Shown: piece by piece, positions 1 through 11,133 of the stretch
Position numbering within the stretch: position 1 is the first letter of the stretch
Layout: each line of letters opens with the position of its first letter
Source of the DNA: Bolinopsis microptera
Lineage: Eukaryota; Ctenophora; Tentaculata; Lobata; Bolinopsidae
Direction: 5' to 3'
NCBI RefSeq assembly: GCF_026151205.1
Contig: NW_026971810.1
Span: forward strand, 1-42,747
DNA: 42,747 nt
Notes under the pieces: model-generated
What the model was told of the DNA's origin: nothing
What the model saw: only the letters and a program-made list of their open reading frames with translations
Database searches by the model: none
Made by a program: the position numbers and the translations under genes

Positions 1-120
1 TCCGCTCTCCTTTCGACCACGCTTTTCGTCTACTTGGCGTAGGGCGCGGTAATATTTCATGTAATCACGCAGACACGTATCGCGCGCGATGTAGAAATAA
101 GTGCAGCGCACATGGTCTTG
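1..120. other. Left edge, no feature seen
   Basis: Mixed-composition sequence with a CGCGCGCG run near position 90. I see no ORF, repeat or RNA signal. Confidence 0.4.
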
Positions 121-332
121 TGGGTGACCCCCGTAATCCATGTGGTGGGGCAGGAGGGTCAAGCACTGTTTTTGTGGGTGACCCCCGTAATCCATGTGGT
201 GGGGCAGGAGGGTCAAGCACTGTTTTTTCTGAAATGAACCTCCTGATCCATGTGGTGGGGCAGGAGGGTCAAGCACTGTTTCTGAAATGAACCTCCTGAT
301 CCATGCGGTGGGGCAGGAGGGTCAAGCAATGT
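121..332. repeat. Four-unit tandem repeat, about 54-59 bp
   Basis: Four consecutive units share the core CATGTGGTGGGGCAGGAGGG followed by TCAAGCACTGTT. The first two carry GTGACCCCCGTAATC ahead of the core; the third and fourth carry CTGAAATGAACCTCCTGATC instead. This suggests two rounds of duplication of two subtypes. The last core is immediately followed by a partly inverted GGTTGACCCTCCTG (about 340-353). A short ORF through it has no protein character. Confidence 0.85.
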
Positions 333-554
333 TCTTTTCAGGTTGACCCTCCTGCGCCATTATACCTAGTCCCGGAATACAACGCAGAGAACTCAGCAGT
401 ACGGAAGTACTTTAAGATGATCGGTGCTATTGCCTTCGTGGACCTAATCTTCGTGGACCTAATCTTCGTGGATTGTAATCTTTGATTTTATATTTAACCC
501 CATATTTACTCATACACGACTACACTCTTGTCATTAAAACTTAAAAATGGAAAG

Positions 555-790
555 TCAAATTTTTATTGCGTAAAGTGTTTTGTCGCACTTTAGTTCGTGT
601 CGCACTACATTCCAGGTAGCGCACTGTAGTGCGACAGTGTCGGCCTTGAAATTTCTCTCTCGCACTAGGGTACGTGTCGCACTACGATCCAGGTAGCGTA
701 CTCTACTGCGACAGTGTCGATCTTGGAGGTTTCGCACTAGGGTACATGTCGCACTAGAGTACGTGTCGCACTACAGTACCTACGTGAACC
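555..790. repeat. GTCGCACTA-rich tandem/inverted repeat
   Basis: A unit of about 75 bp occurs about twice. It begins GTGTCGCACTAC, continues ATCCAGGTAGCG, and ends TAGTGCGACAGTGTCG, followed by a shorter unit. GTCGCACTA and TAGTGCGAC face each other inside each unit, so each copy can fold into a hairpin. The 60-codon ORF on the minus strand here is a by-product of the repeat. Confidence 0.7.
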
Positions 791-984
791 GAACTGCTGA
801 AGGTAATTCGTTAGAAGGCTTACATCTCGATCCCGGGGTGCGGATAGAAGAAAAACATTATTTATAGTCTTGGACACTTATAACTAGCTGATAGCACAGA
901 CTACGTTTTTGTTAGGAAGAATTAGGGTCCGCAAATATGATGTCATTGTCAAAGTATGAGTATTTACTTTGATAGACACCCGGC

Positions 985-1177
985 TTAGTTGTAGTGAACG
1001 TACGGAACGTTCACTAAAAATAGTTTGAACGCGTTCGCTAAAAGATTTAACGTTCGGAACATAAGGTAAAGGAACGTTAATCAGATTTGAAATATTAACA
1101 CGTCGACACGCCATCGTTTCCCGCAATTTTACTTGTTCTAGATGAGTTAGAAGAGTTTTAGCGCGCGTGCATGCACG
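985..1177. repeat. Dispersed TIR-like repeat, copy 1 (CTTAGTTGTAGTGAACG family)
   Basis: This stretch recurs in reverse orientation at 7806-7985 and, for its outer part, at about 9745-9852. Shared landmarks are the end CTTAGTTGTAGTGAACG, then CACTAAAAATAGTTTG, GAACGCGTTCGCTAAAAGAT, AACACGTCGACACGCCATCG and GAGTTTTAGCGCGCG. It contains several GAACGTTC-like palindromes. It looks like the terminus of a larger DNA transposon, but no transposase ORF accompanies any copy. Confidence 0.75.
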
Positions 1178-1638
1178 TGTCAGCAGAAAATATTTTAAAT
1201 GCTAATAATTTAGGTATTTAATGAAAAAATATGTTAGTCTCATTATCGTATAATGGTCAGCATCCGCAATGTCTATCAGTACAGCATCTCTACGTAATTG
1301 TGTACACTGTATAGTACACGGAATGAAGTATCGAGCATTAACAGATATATGTGTCATCTTTAATTATGGATGAAAATACCTTTGAACTATTGAAAGTTGA
1401 TGATCAATAAACGTCATGCGGTTTGCTACAAGTACAGTCAAGTTAGTATAAGATCTGTCGAAATTCGAGTGAAATTATTTTCATTCCCATACATTCAAAA
1501 ACTGAGCCAGTAAACCTTATTAATATTTAGACATGATAAGTAAAAGTAACTCCAATCATTTAAATTTTTCGTCTGGTGTATGTGAGATTTTTCCCTCCAA
1601 ATACTTTACCGGCTGATAAACATTAATATATTTCATGT

Positions 1639-1745
1639 ACACATCTGTTTTCCAAACAGTTTAAGTTAAAGACTAAAGTTACCGGTACGTGACCAGAACT
1701 GCATTGAGTGCACACGTGCGAATTTGATTTTACGCACGAATTAGT
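1639..1745. repeat. Dispersed repeat shared with 9085-9205
   Basis: The block with TTTCCAAACAGTTTAAGTTA, then GCACACGTGCGAATTTGATT and TTACGCACGAATTA is matched in direct orientation at about 9085-9205 (TTTCCAAACAGTTAAAGTTA, GCACACGTGCCAATATGATT, TTACGCGCGAATTA). A shorter partial match lies at about 2785-2840. These are diverged copies of one interspersed family. Confidence 0.65.
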
Positions 1746-2941
1746 ATTAAATGTTAGACCAAGAAATTGATCTAACACACAACTGTACTTCTGTACACTT
1801 CAATGATTGGGCTGATGACTCCAGTGAAAGGGCTGGTGACTCTAGCGAAAGTGCTGGTGACAAGGAGAAAGACCATAAACCAGGGATTCCTTCGGGAGCA
1901 TGTAAGATTATATCCAAAGTTTGTTCGCCAATGGGGTGTGTCTGGGTGTCAAAGATCTTCAAGGTGCTGTTGTGATGAACTCTAGAAGGATGGGATGGTA
2001 ATACTCGGTCTGGCCGTCTGGAAGCCCATATAATTCCAGTTCAGAAACCGATTAAGGAGGTGCGGCTACTGATGAGAAGTCTCCTTAAAGTTTATTTGGG
2101 TTAGAAACGCCATCTGGGTCCCTACCCTCGCACAAGATTATTCTCAATTTTCTTGTTGTGTTCCACAATTCTACCAATAAGTATACTTACCTTTATGTAC
2201 ATGATATCTTTCTATAGCATATTCTCTATACAATAGTGTTTCTCCTATAATAATATATTGTACATGACAGACATAGAACTTATCCTGACTGTCATCTTTT
2301 GCGGACCCTAATTCTTCCTAACAAAAACGTAGTCTGTGCTATCAGCTAGTTATAAGTGTCCAAGACTATAAATAATGTTTTTCTTCTATCCACACCCCGG
2401 GATCGAGATGTAAGCCTTCTAACGAATTACCTTCAGCAGTTCCATAACTTAAGGTAGATACCATACTATACTACTTGTATCACGTCGCGATCCCCACCGA
2501 CATGTCATTACTTTCTCTAAGTAGATCTTGAAGTGAAAATCGTTTCCGATTTTAGCGTTGATGTCGCTGAAAATTTCCGTGGTTGTTAGATTTGCCAAAA
2601 GCAAAAGTTCTTACTTCTTTCTGATCAAGGTATTCCATTAGCGTTGCATCACCATTAGCCTTAGGTAAAGGTATAAAATTCGATAACTGTTTTATCGTCT
2701 TATCGGTATCCGCATGATTTTTTGATCTAATTCTACCGGCCGAATGGCAAAGCGATAAACATTATTTTTCATAACACATCCGCGTTTTCCAACCAGTTTA
2801 AGTTAAACAAGGTTAACGGTGACCAGTCCTGTGGACAACGACATGGAGCCTATTACCTATGACTATAAATTTATAATAATGCAATTCACAGAATTGCATT
2901 TTGACGTACTTTTGGGAGTACCAAAGGGAATTAGGTCAAAG

Positions 2942-4042
2942 ACCGACCACCGCTTAAGAGCCGGTTAAGAGCCGTTTAAGAGCCGTTTAAGAACCGCTTA
3001 AGAGCCGCTTAAGAACCGTTGAAGAACCGGCTAAGAACCGGCTAAGAACCGCTTAAGAACCGGTTAAGAACCGGTTAAGAACCGGTTAAGAGCCGGTTTA
3101 GAGCCGGTCAAGAGCCGGTGAGCGGCCGCTTAAGAACCGTCTAAGGACCGCTTAAGAACCGCTTAAGAACCATTGAAGAAAAACTGCATTTAAACAACCT
3201 AAGAACCAACTTAGAGCCGTTTAAGAACCGGTTAAGAACCGGCTAAGAACCGGTTAAGAGCCGGTTAAGAACCGCCTATAGAAAACAGATTTATCTTTTG
3301 TCTTTACTCCCGCTCCCAGCCCAGCACCTCTTCACTCCCCTGCTCCCTCTCTTGTCTTTACCCTCGCTCCCGGCCCAGCACCACTCCACTCCTCCCTCTC
3401 TTGTCTTTACCCCCGCTCCCGGCCCCAGCGCCTCTCCACTCTCCTGCTCCCTTTTTTGTCTTTACTCCCGCTCCCGGCCCAGCACCTCTCAACTCCCCTG
3501 CTCCCTCTCGTCGTTACCCCCGCTCCCGGCCCCAGCGCATCTCCACTCCCCTGCTCCTTCTTTTGTCTTTACTCCCGCTCCCGGCCCCAGCACCTCTCCA
3601 CTCCCCTGCTCCCTCTCGTCTTTACCCCCGTAACTTAGAGCCGTTTTAATTTCTTAAACGGCTCTAAGTTTATTAGTAGATTTATAAATCTGTTTTCTAT
3701 AGGCGGTTCTTAACCGGTTCTTAAGCGGTCCTTAGACGGTTCTTAACCGGTTCTTAAACGGCTCTAAGTTGGTTCTTAGGTTGTTTAAATGCAGTTTTAG
3801 AGGCGGTTCTTCAACGGTTCTTAAGCGGTTCTTAAGCGGTCCTTAGACGGTTCTTAAGCGGCCGCTCACCGGCTCTTGACCGGCTCTAAACCGGCTCTTA
3901 ACCGGTTCTTAACCGGTTCTTAACCGGTTCTTAAGCGGTTCTTAGCCGGTTCCTAGCCGGTTCTTAAACGGTTCTTAAGCGGCTCTTAAGTGGTTCTTAA
4001 ACGGCTCTTAAACGGCTCTTAACCGGCTCTCAAGCGGTGGTC
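2942..4042. repeat. Foldback built from an 11-bp minisatellite
   Basis: The left arm (2942-3296) is roughly 30 degenerate copies of TTAAGAACCGG/TTAAGAGCCGG. The right arm (about 3668-4042) is the reverse complement, so the two can form a hairpin with arms of about 360 bp. The outer boundary is the matched pair GACCACCGCTT / AAGCGGTGGTC. The inner boundary is GCCTATAGAAAACAGATTTA and its complement. Landmarks such as ACTGCATTTAAACAACCTAA recur at corresponding arm positions, so the arms are true inverted copies and not independent expansions. No coding capacity. Confidence 0.9.
3299..3628. repeat. Pyrimidine-rich tandem repeat in the foldback loop
   Basis: Five to six units of about 55-62 bp follow the pattern TTTACTCCCGCTCCCGGCCC, AGCACCTCTCCACTCCCCTG, CTCCCTCTCTTGTC. 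The strand is almost purely C/T, so all three forward frames are open and give Leu/Pro/Ser-rich spurious ORFs. A small hairpin (about 3631-3673, AACTTAGAGCCGTTT facing AAACGGCTCTAAGTT) closes the loop on its right side. Confidence 0.9.
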
Positions 4043-5278
4043 GCTGTTTGCCCTATTAGCCGTACCAAAAGCGCGCAAACTAAATATATTTGACGCGCGA
4101 ATCTGTTTTTGAAAGAAACTGATCAAAGTGAAAGAGAATCTAATTTGTAATAACATCGCGCGGGGAATAATATTGGTCACGTACGTGTAATAATAAAACT
4201 ATACTATAAGTATACGAATACCTAACGATTCCCTTAAAAATAAGGATAATCTATAAATCACTTTGACGTGGGACTGGGAAGCTATTCTCGCACATTATAA
4301 CTTACGAATCCAAAATTACTAGGTCTACTTCTAGAGAAGGTTCCAAAATCAAACCAGCAATGATAAGTTTATCTTATTGAACTTTAATTAACTTTAATTT
4401 TGAATCGACACCAATTCAAATTGAACGCTCGAGAGTCTGAGAAGAGGCCCCAGCTAGGGCATAGCGTACATATATTAATATCCGTTTAACCTTAAAGTTA
4501 AATAGTCTGCCCATTTACGTTCAAGTCAACGCCCGTACGTAAACGTTTGAATGCCTCCGGGCTCCGAGCGTTCATTTTAATGTCCGTTTTTAACTTTAAA
4601 TGGATACAATGAGATAAAACTATGTTGTCGGAATTAGACAGTAAATAAACAACAATGAATAAAAATAAGTCACTAGTATAGCAATAAGCAAATAATAATA
4701 AAATTATTGCTCCTTAATTCGTGAATTTTTCATAAGACGCAAACTTGTGTTAACATAAATATAATAACATAAATATAATAACATAAATAATAATAAGGTC
4801 TCGCTGCTTGTTAACTGTGGGGCGGTTTCTTTTTTTGTTTATCACCCAGTCGTACAAGCTCCAATTCGTCTCACAGGGTGAGGCTGATGTCGATTGCGAC
4901 AGCGCTTTCATTGGAAAACTCTGTAGTTCGGGTACCTCTCAACCGAAGTTGCTCCACCAAGAGACTGGACCGTCAGAATCTTGGCTAAAACTTGAGGCAG
5001 CGTCAGTAGAGAATAAGCCTCTTTTCTCTCGGTAGAACGTGTACTGCGAAATTAAAGTATCTTCTTCTTTGTTGCGCCGTCACACCACGTGTCCATGACA
5101 TCTAGAAACTCCTTCCAAGTAGTAGAATAATATTGATTGCTCAATGAAATAAATGATTACGATTAAAATGTGGTATATAAGTCGTTCGTTTTTGGTGAAG
5201 TATTATCAGTTGCCATCATCAACAACAACAACAACAGCTATTCCAATTCCTGACATGGTACTCTTCTGTCTAATGGAC
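4043..5278. other. Non-coding interval
   Basis: No gene seen. There is a threefold AACATAAATATAAT repeat at about 4752-4795. A segment at about 4125-4190 (ATCGCGCGGGGAATAAT, then TTGGTCACGT) recurs at about 9222-9285. ACAACAACA triplets occur at 5219-5236. A 75-codon ORF at 4808-5035 has no recognisable family. Confidence 0.4.
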
Positions 5279-7203
5279 CAGCAATAGCAGCAAATCTGGG
5301 GAAACTTGGTGGACATTGACTTTTTTCACAAAATTTGTGTATGTCGACTTCAACATGATATTGCAGCTTATTGTGGTTAATCTCAATGTTGGGGTGATGT
5401 TTTTCTGGTGCACAAAACACTGCAGTACAGTTATGTTGAATAATTGAGGTTAATGAATCCTCTATGTGGCCACTATGGTGGTTAAAATACCAGTTTTAGG
5501 GTTAACCACCATTTTGAGATATGATATTATGAACTGAGTAGTCATTATATTGAGATCATCCCATGGTGCAATGATTACAAAAGTTTAAAACCCTCATTGG
5601 GGGCATTTTGTGGTCCTAATGGTGGTTAAATGGAAGATGAACGATGAGCAATAAATATTGCTCTGGTTATAGATGTATAGTGGTGGTTGTTCATTTGTAC
5701 ATGGATGATAATTTTTCATCACAGATGTGCAATTCAATAGTATGGTTAATTTTAGGTGGTTAATATTCGTAAAAAGTGCTAAAAAGATGGTTAAAACGTC
5801 AAAATATTTTGTTAACCACCAATCTAAACAATATTAATGATTTTAGTCAACTTTTTCTGGTCAACAAAGGACATTTGAAGGGTTTTGATAAAAGTTATCA
5901 AGAAATGTTGTCATAAAAGTGGTTAAAAGGGCTATATGACTTGCTAGGCTGTTGAACAAGGCATCTATTTAAGTGAAAATTAACCACAATATGAACTTCA
6001 GATAATGGTTTGCTATCCGATTGAGTGTATATTTGTTTGCAAATGCATAATTGACTCGAAGTTCATGCATTCCGATCAATGTGCAGCTAAGGTGGTTAAA
6101 ATGTCTCGAAAATACCCTATATTTGCACTAATTAACCATTTTTAGAGCACATATTAGCTTTGTAAAGCTATAGCTGGCCATGCTGCATTATCTAGATATA
6201 ACTACCAGCTCATTTATATGCACAGAAACATTGCTGAGTCCTGTGTTGCGTCCATCATGGTTAATAAAGGTCTAAAATTGGCCTAAATCAGTGTTTTTGG
6301 AAGTTTTAACCGCCATACGGCCACACATTCTGTTGCATTATCTTTAAAATCACTTATTATCCTTCAGCTATCTCTCATAATCAAATATCAAAACAAATAA
6401 GGCACCAAAAGTTCGGTGGTTGCTGAATAATGGTTAATTTGTGGTGGCTTCTGTTGACCGAAGGTCCAAAATAAACATGTTTTAACCACATTGAGGCCAC
6501 ATCTAAGGTTTTATGGTATCGGGACCATAACCAAAAGTTTTGGGCACCTGGATAGTGTCTTCTGTTTTTGGAATTATGGTGATAACTCAATGCTGTGCCA
6601 TACCAGGTGGTTAAGTACGCGCGCGCGCGCACGCATACACATATGGGTTTTTTTGATATACCACAGTTGGTGGTTAACCGTTTTACATCAGACCTTCACT
6701 AAAAGTATTGGGCACTCTAGTGGTGACATGATATATAAAGAAATTAAGCATAAACTAAATATGTTGGTCTACAGATGGTTAAGTACGCGCGCGCGCGCGC
6801 ACGCATACACTATAACATAAACATATATATACCACTCCACAGACCACATTTATTAACTTTTTTAATTTCTTTCTTCAACTATGTGTCAATGAACCATTTT
6901 TGTTCAATAATGACCATCAATTTTAACTGTAGTACTTATATCTTCACTGTAGTAAGGGTTTGGGTGTTAGAGGTATGAAAAAATGTCCACTAACAAATCA
7001 GTCATTTTTCGACTACTTAACCACCTAACTCAGCACCAAAATGTTCTGAGATTTTTTTCGTTGCACTATCATGAAGCTATGACATTTTTGGACCTATGTA
7101 AATATTCAGATTACTAAAATTCATAATCTGTGATTTTTAAGGGGGGGTTAAATGCTTCAAATTGGTGTATTTCAAAGTTTCCCCAGATTTGCTGCTATTG
7201 CTG
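5279..7203. mobile_element. TIR element dense in GGTTAA motifs
   Basis: The ends are inverted: CAGCAATAGCAGCAAATCTG at 5279 continues GGGAAACTT, and its complement AAGTTTCCCC, AGATTTGCTGCTATTGCTG ends at 7203. The element is bounded on each side by GGAC. TAATGGAC lies just outside the left end and again nine bases beyond the right end. The interior has no transposase ORF. It carries about twenty GGTTAA or TTAACC words in both orientations, often as GGTGGTTAA, plus two GGTTAAGTA(CG)n blocks. It is probably a non-autonomous DNA transposon; I cannot assign the superfamily from 29-bp TIRs and a 4-bp flank. Confidence 0.7.
6614..6811. repeat. Two GGTTAAGTA(CG)n(CA) blocks
   Basis: Positions 6608-6640 and 6777-6811 share GGTTAAGTACGCGCGCGCGC followed by ACGCATACAC. 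The alternating CG runs (about 14 and 16 bases) are classical left-handed (Z) DNA formers. The two copies are about 170 bp apart in direct orientation. Confidence 0.8.
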
Positions 7204-7292
7204 GGACGAAATTAATGGACCCACCGCCTCCCGTAAGGTTGCTTAATCGTTTAATAAGCCTTGACACCACCGCTGATTGAAATTCGCGTGCG

Positions 7293-7376
7293 ATGATGTG
7301 AACCCTGCTTGATTCAGGGGATGATGTGAACCCTGCTTGATTCAGGGGATGATGTGAACCCTGCTTAATTCAGGGG
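7293..7376. repeat. 28-bp direct repeat, three units
   Basis: Three head-to-tail units begin ATGATGTGAACCCTGCTTGA (7293, 7321, 7349) and end TTCAGGGG. The third differs by one base (TTAATT). CCCTG...CAGGG within each unit can pair. There is no gene nearby. Confidence 0.9.
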
Positions 7377-7805
7377 ATACTGTCATTATGCAGTAATGAT
7401 CTGGTAGACAGGTGTTCGTGGACAGTTGTCCGCGGACAGTGGTCGGGCTATCTCGATACTGCCGAAACTCCTTCCAGACATCCTGATTCGTGTGTTGATC
7501 AAATCCCTGATATATAAGCCGGGTGAACACAAAACCCTACTGAATGTAGGGGGGAATGGAGCTCGAGCCACCTTTTGTTGGCAAGACTAATCATATCGCT
7601 TTTATAGTTTCAATTGCGAAAAGCAAAATTTGCTAACTTTAAGGCGAACAGATAATATTTGTAATAAATTACACCAATGAAACCAACTGGAATCTTAAGA
7701 CTATTGTCTGAAAATCTAAGAAAGACTATTATCGGCTCGAGAATTGAGCATAAATAGTCGACTTCTATCCAGAAACACTATATAGCGGAGTTTTAGGGCC
7801 TGAAA
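7377..7805. other. Non-coding interval
   Basis: No gene or repeat recognised. Two overlapping minus-strand ORFs of about 60 codons (7342-7571) have no protein character. AAACCCTACTGAATGTAGGG at about 7532 is a degenerate echo of the CCCTG..CAGGG hairpin to the left. Confidence 0.35.
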
Positions 7806-7985
7806 AGTGAAACGTGCATGCATGCGCGCTAAAACTCTCCTAACTCATCTAGAACATGTAAAATTGCGGGAAACGATGGCGTGTCGACGTGTTGATATTT
7901 TAAATCTGATTAACGTTCCTTTACCATTATGTTGCGAACGTTAAAATCTTTTAGCGAACGCGTTCACAAACTATTTTTAGTGGTC
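7806..7985. repeat. Dispersed TIR-like repeat, copy 2 (inverted)
   Basis: This is the reverse complement of 985-1177 over most of its length (CTAAAACTCTCCTAACTCAT, CGATGGCGTGTCGACGTGTT, GCGAACGCGTTCACAAACTA). It lacks the outer 30 or so bases of the family, ending at CTATTTTTAGTG. It is truncated or recombined. Confidence 0.75.
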
Positions 7986-8398
7986 TGTACCTAATTAATG
8001 ACGGCTAAACTAGGTAAATTTGCGCATGAACTTATCAATATAGGGACTGATGAAATCAAGGCAGTTAGTGGCACAGAAATCGAAAGGATTAGTGATTTCA
8101 TAAATCAGTAGTCAATGACTAGACAGGGTTATTGAAAATTACAAAGAATAAAATGGCGTCTGGACTTGGGACCAGCTCATAGCACAGTTCATTAATGCAA
8201 TCTGAAAACCATTCTGCTAGCTAAAAGTAAAAAATGATTTTGTTAGGTAAAACGTACTGAAAACTAAAATTAAGATTAAAAATTGAAAACGAACTGAACT
8301 AAAAAAAAGAATGACACGTCATGCTAAAATACATATTCCGAAGTAAAATTAATCCCAAATTTTCCCCAAATGTTAAAATACTTGTCGACAAAGATTTC

Positions 8399-8473
8399 AA
8401 ACCGTTTGCCGCAAACGGTTTTAATATTGCTGCACCTTGCGCAAACTTTGCGCAAGGTGCAGCAATATTAAAA
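8399..8473. repeat. Two adjacent perfect palindromes
   Basis: 8399-8421 has 11-bp arms around a single C (AAACCGTTTGC and its complement). 8419-8473 has 27-bp perfect arms around a single C at 8446 (the left arm starts TTTTAATATTGCTGCACCTT and ends GCGCAAA). They overlap by three bases. Both would extrude as cruciforms. Minus- and plus-strand 70-codon ORFs across them are symmetry artefacts. Confidence 0.95.
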
Positions 8474-9744
8474 CTTTGTCGTGCAAGTTTACGAACTAAA
8501 TTTTTACAATCCAAAATAAAACTGTTATAAGAACTATTAATACGAGCTAAACGAACTAACTGACTAATAAATTTACCATAATACTGGCCTTTGGGATTAT
8601 TCCCATCTAATAGGGATAATTAATGACATCAAAATTATAATCGTTCCTCTTGTCGTAAAGTTTTAAAAAAATTTTCCCTTATAAATATTGATAGTGATAG
8701 TAAGACTAATATCTAAAAAGTCAGTTTCACGAACTGAAGTATTATTTTTATTCATAATCATCTCTGGAGGATATATTTCACTTAAAACTCGTTCTAATAG
8801 ACCAAAATCATATATAAGACCATACCATGAAGATTATACTTTTCCGAGCCACCGTTGAGCCTATATTGTTCTAAATCTATGGCTGAGACCCATTGGATAT
8901 CGGTTAGTTGCTGTTTGATAACTATAAGCGTATCAATGGTTGTTACAGTAAGCCCTCAACAGTTGAATACCATCCCCAAGCCAACAGTGATGATTAGTCG
9001 AAGCATAATGAAACTAGCCAAGTATTTAGCGAGACACAATGATGAACTGGCCGATCAAGCACTTTTTGGGATTCCCAGCATAAAATAACAACACCTGTTT
9101 CCAAACAGTTAAAGTTAAAGATTATAAACTTACCGTTGCCTAATTCTGAGAACATGGAACGCACACGTGCCAATATGATTTTACGCGCGAATTACCCAGA
9201 ATTAACTGAAACTGAATGCTGAAAGAGAATCTTATCAGTTATCGGCTATCGCGTCGCGCGGGGAATAATTTTGGTCACGTTCATCATTTTGTGTTCCCTT
9301 TTAAATACAATTACCAGTGCAGAGAGTGGTTTCAGAAACGCAAATGCAACTTGCAAAGATCAATTTACCTGGGTACGGTACCTCGCTCAGGCTTTTGCAT
9401 TTATTAAGTTAAACACATTGATTTAACATTGAACATATTATGGCGATTAAAAATATGTCTATAGCAGATAGGGCGGAATGACAGGTTTAGCAACGCCCAG
9501 GAATTATAAGCAGCAAATTCTGCTACTGCTAGTGCTATCACGGAGAATCAAAGCAAATATTATAGTGGTACCGTGGCATGTCCATTCTTGGTCAGCGTTG
9601 TATAGGTTGCATAGATTAGGATAAGTTCCTGCTTGCTGTTGGCGTTGCTGCGGTGAGGCTGGCTGGAACAATTGTCGGAGAACTCTTTGGCTTCGTTCTC
9701 TCTTCACTTCTTTCTCCGCACAAAACTGTTTAATCCGTGGGAGG
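8474..9744. other. Non-coding interval with diverged repeat copies
   Basis: It holds the second copy of the 1639-1745 family (about 9085-9205), a match to 4125-4190 (about 9222-9285), and a decayed copy of the TTAC family (9456-9500, GGGCGGAATGACAGG). Small ORFs at 8855-9088, 9216-9407 and 9504-9707 match no family I know. Confidence 0.4.
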
Positions 9745-9852
9745 CCCTGTTTTAACGTTCCTTATGTTCCAAACGTTAAAATCTTTTAGCGAACGCGTTC
9801 ACAAACTATTTTTAGTGAACGTTCCGTACGAATTCACTACAAGTACAACTAA
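9745..9852. repeat. Dispersed TIR-like repeat, copy 3
   Basis: This is the reverse complement of the outer part of 985-1080. It contains AACGTTAAAATCTTTTAGCG, GAACGCGTTCACAAACTATT and TTTTAGTGAACGTTCCGTAC, and ends CAACTAAG. Unlike copy 2 it keeps the outer terminus. Copies 1 and 3 could therefore bracket one element of about 8.9 kb, but no target duplication was found at 985/9852. Confidence 0.7.
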
Positions 9853-10547
9853 GCTATAAGGGCAAAATCATCGATTAGAGGCTTTTATCTTAAAGAGTGA
9901 ACCGGAACGTGAAACAGATCCTATTGCACGGTGGAGAACCAAACTAGCAACTTTTCTATTATGAATACGTTCAGTAGGTGAAATTTATTGTTATTAATTT
10001 TTACCTGTCAGATACGTAAAATAACAAAGTAATCTCTCCGTTAGGCGTTCGGGTAGGAGAAATAAGCAAGCTGATAAGAGACAATAAAATTACAAACGTA
10101 TGCAATTAGTGTGTGGCGTGAGGTATATTTACTTTAATTTTTAGTGCCGACTTTAGCCTCAATGATATCACCGCGCACCGTTAACATACTCATAGTCTGG
10201 ACAGCACCCTTCTAAATCCGAAAAGTGTCATACTTGTAGTAAATATTTGGTACAATTCGGTCCAGGACAAGCTATTAAATTTTTTGCTGCGCTCCGGTCT
10301 ATCACAGTAGTTTTCCTAATACCGTAGAGAAGTTTTTTTTTATTAACAAATAAAACTCGATTACTAGACTCCTAGCCTGATACGAACTAAATTAAAAATT
10401 GCTCATAATGAACTTATCATCTTATCATAAATAAAAATAAATGCTGTTAGCTGTGAGCTTTTGCTGGTCCCATGAATATAATTCAATGGATATGATATAA
10501 TATAAATATTCATATACTTGCACATTTACGAGTCTTCTTAATCTATT
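9853..10547. other. Non-coding interval
   Basis: AT-rich sequence with no ORF longer than 60 codons and no repeat that I could match elsewhere in the window. Confidence 0.4.
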
Positions 10548-11133
10548 ATATTACATTAGGGTGGATGGTTTTTTAATCGTATTTATGGAATTGTTACCGT
10601 TGTAAAACTTACATTATGACAGTTCAGATGGCGAAAGTTTTATCGAAAATGGACCTGTCATTGTTCTGGAAATAACAATAATAAACAATAATATCTATGA
10701 CCAATTTAACCATATTAAGAAATGTGGTCGGTGATCCAGTATTGAGCATATGTGCAACTGTGTGAGTTCAGTATTCTAATTGCCCCCTTCAAGCAGCTAA
10801 GGTGCGTCTTACTAGCAGTCATGTGACCGAGATCACGTGATAACACCTTTAACTAACTTATTGCCCTGAGGATCAATTGGTACAATGTGTATTGAGGTAA
10901 ATTGGTCGGGGTATGTTTTATTATATAATATCAGTATTTACACTGAAACATTCAATAGCTTTCCTTAGCTGTTGGAACAGCGAGAGACCAAAATATTAGA
11001 TGTTAACCCTGAGCAAATTGTAGCTTTTGTTGTACATTTAATATAATCAATAATACTACATACTACCTTGTCGGACTTTATTTAAACGGACTTTAGTTCA
11101 TAGTTGGATGCTAGAAGCCCAAGTTTACAGTTT

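Larger units (their letters stand above)
791..2442. repeat. 145-bp inverted repeat pair with about 1.36-kb spacer
   Basis: Positions 791-935 and 2298-2442 are reverse complements over their full 145 bp with only a few mismatches (for example GTGCGGATAG against CTATCCACAC). The outer ends read GAACTGCTGAAGG and the inner ends GGTCCGCAAA. The spacer contains no convincing coding sequence; overlapping 70-codon ORFs at 1747-1985 lie on a short TGACTCTAGCGAAAG-type repeat. No target duplication was found, so I call it an inverted pair rather than a dated insertion. Confidence 0.75.

Noticed and set aside
3298-3649. Pro/Leu/Ser-rich ORFs of 60-111 codons
   Set aside because: All three + frames are open because the strand is almost pure C/T tandem repeat; no start context, no splice signals.
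5279-7203. Telomere-type repeat (GGTTAA)
   Set aside because: The words are scattered and in both orientations, not tandem; animal telomeres are usually TTAGGG.
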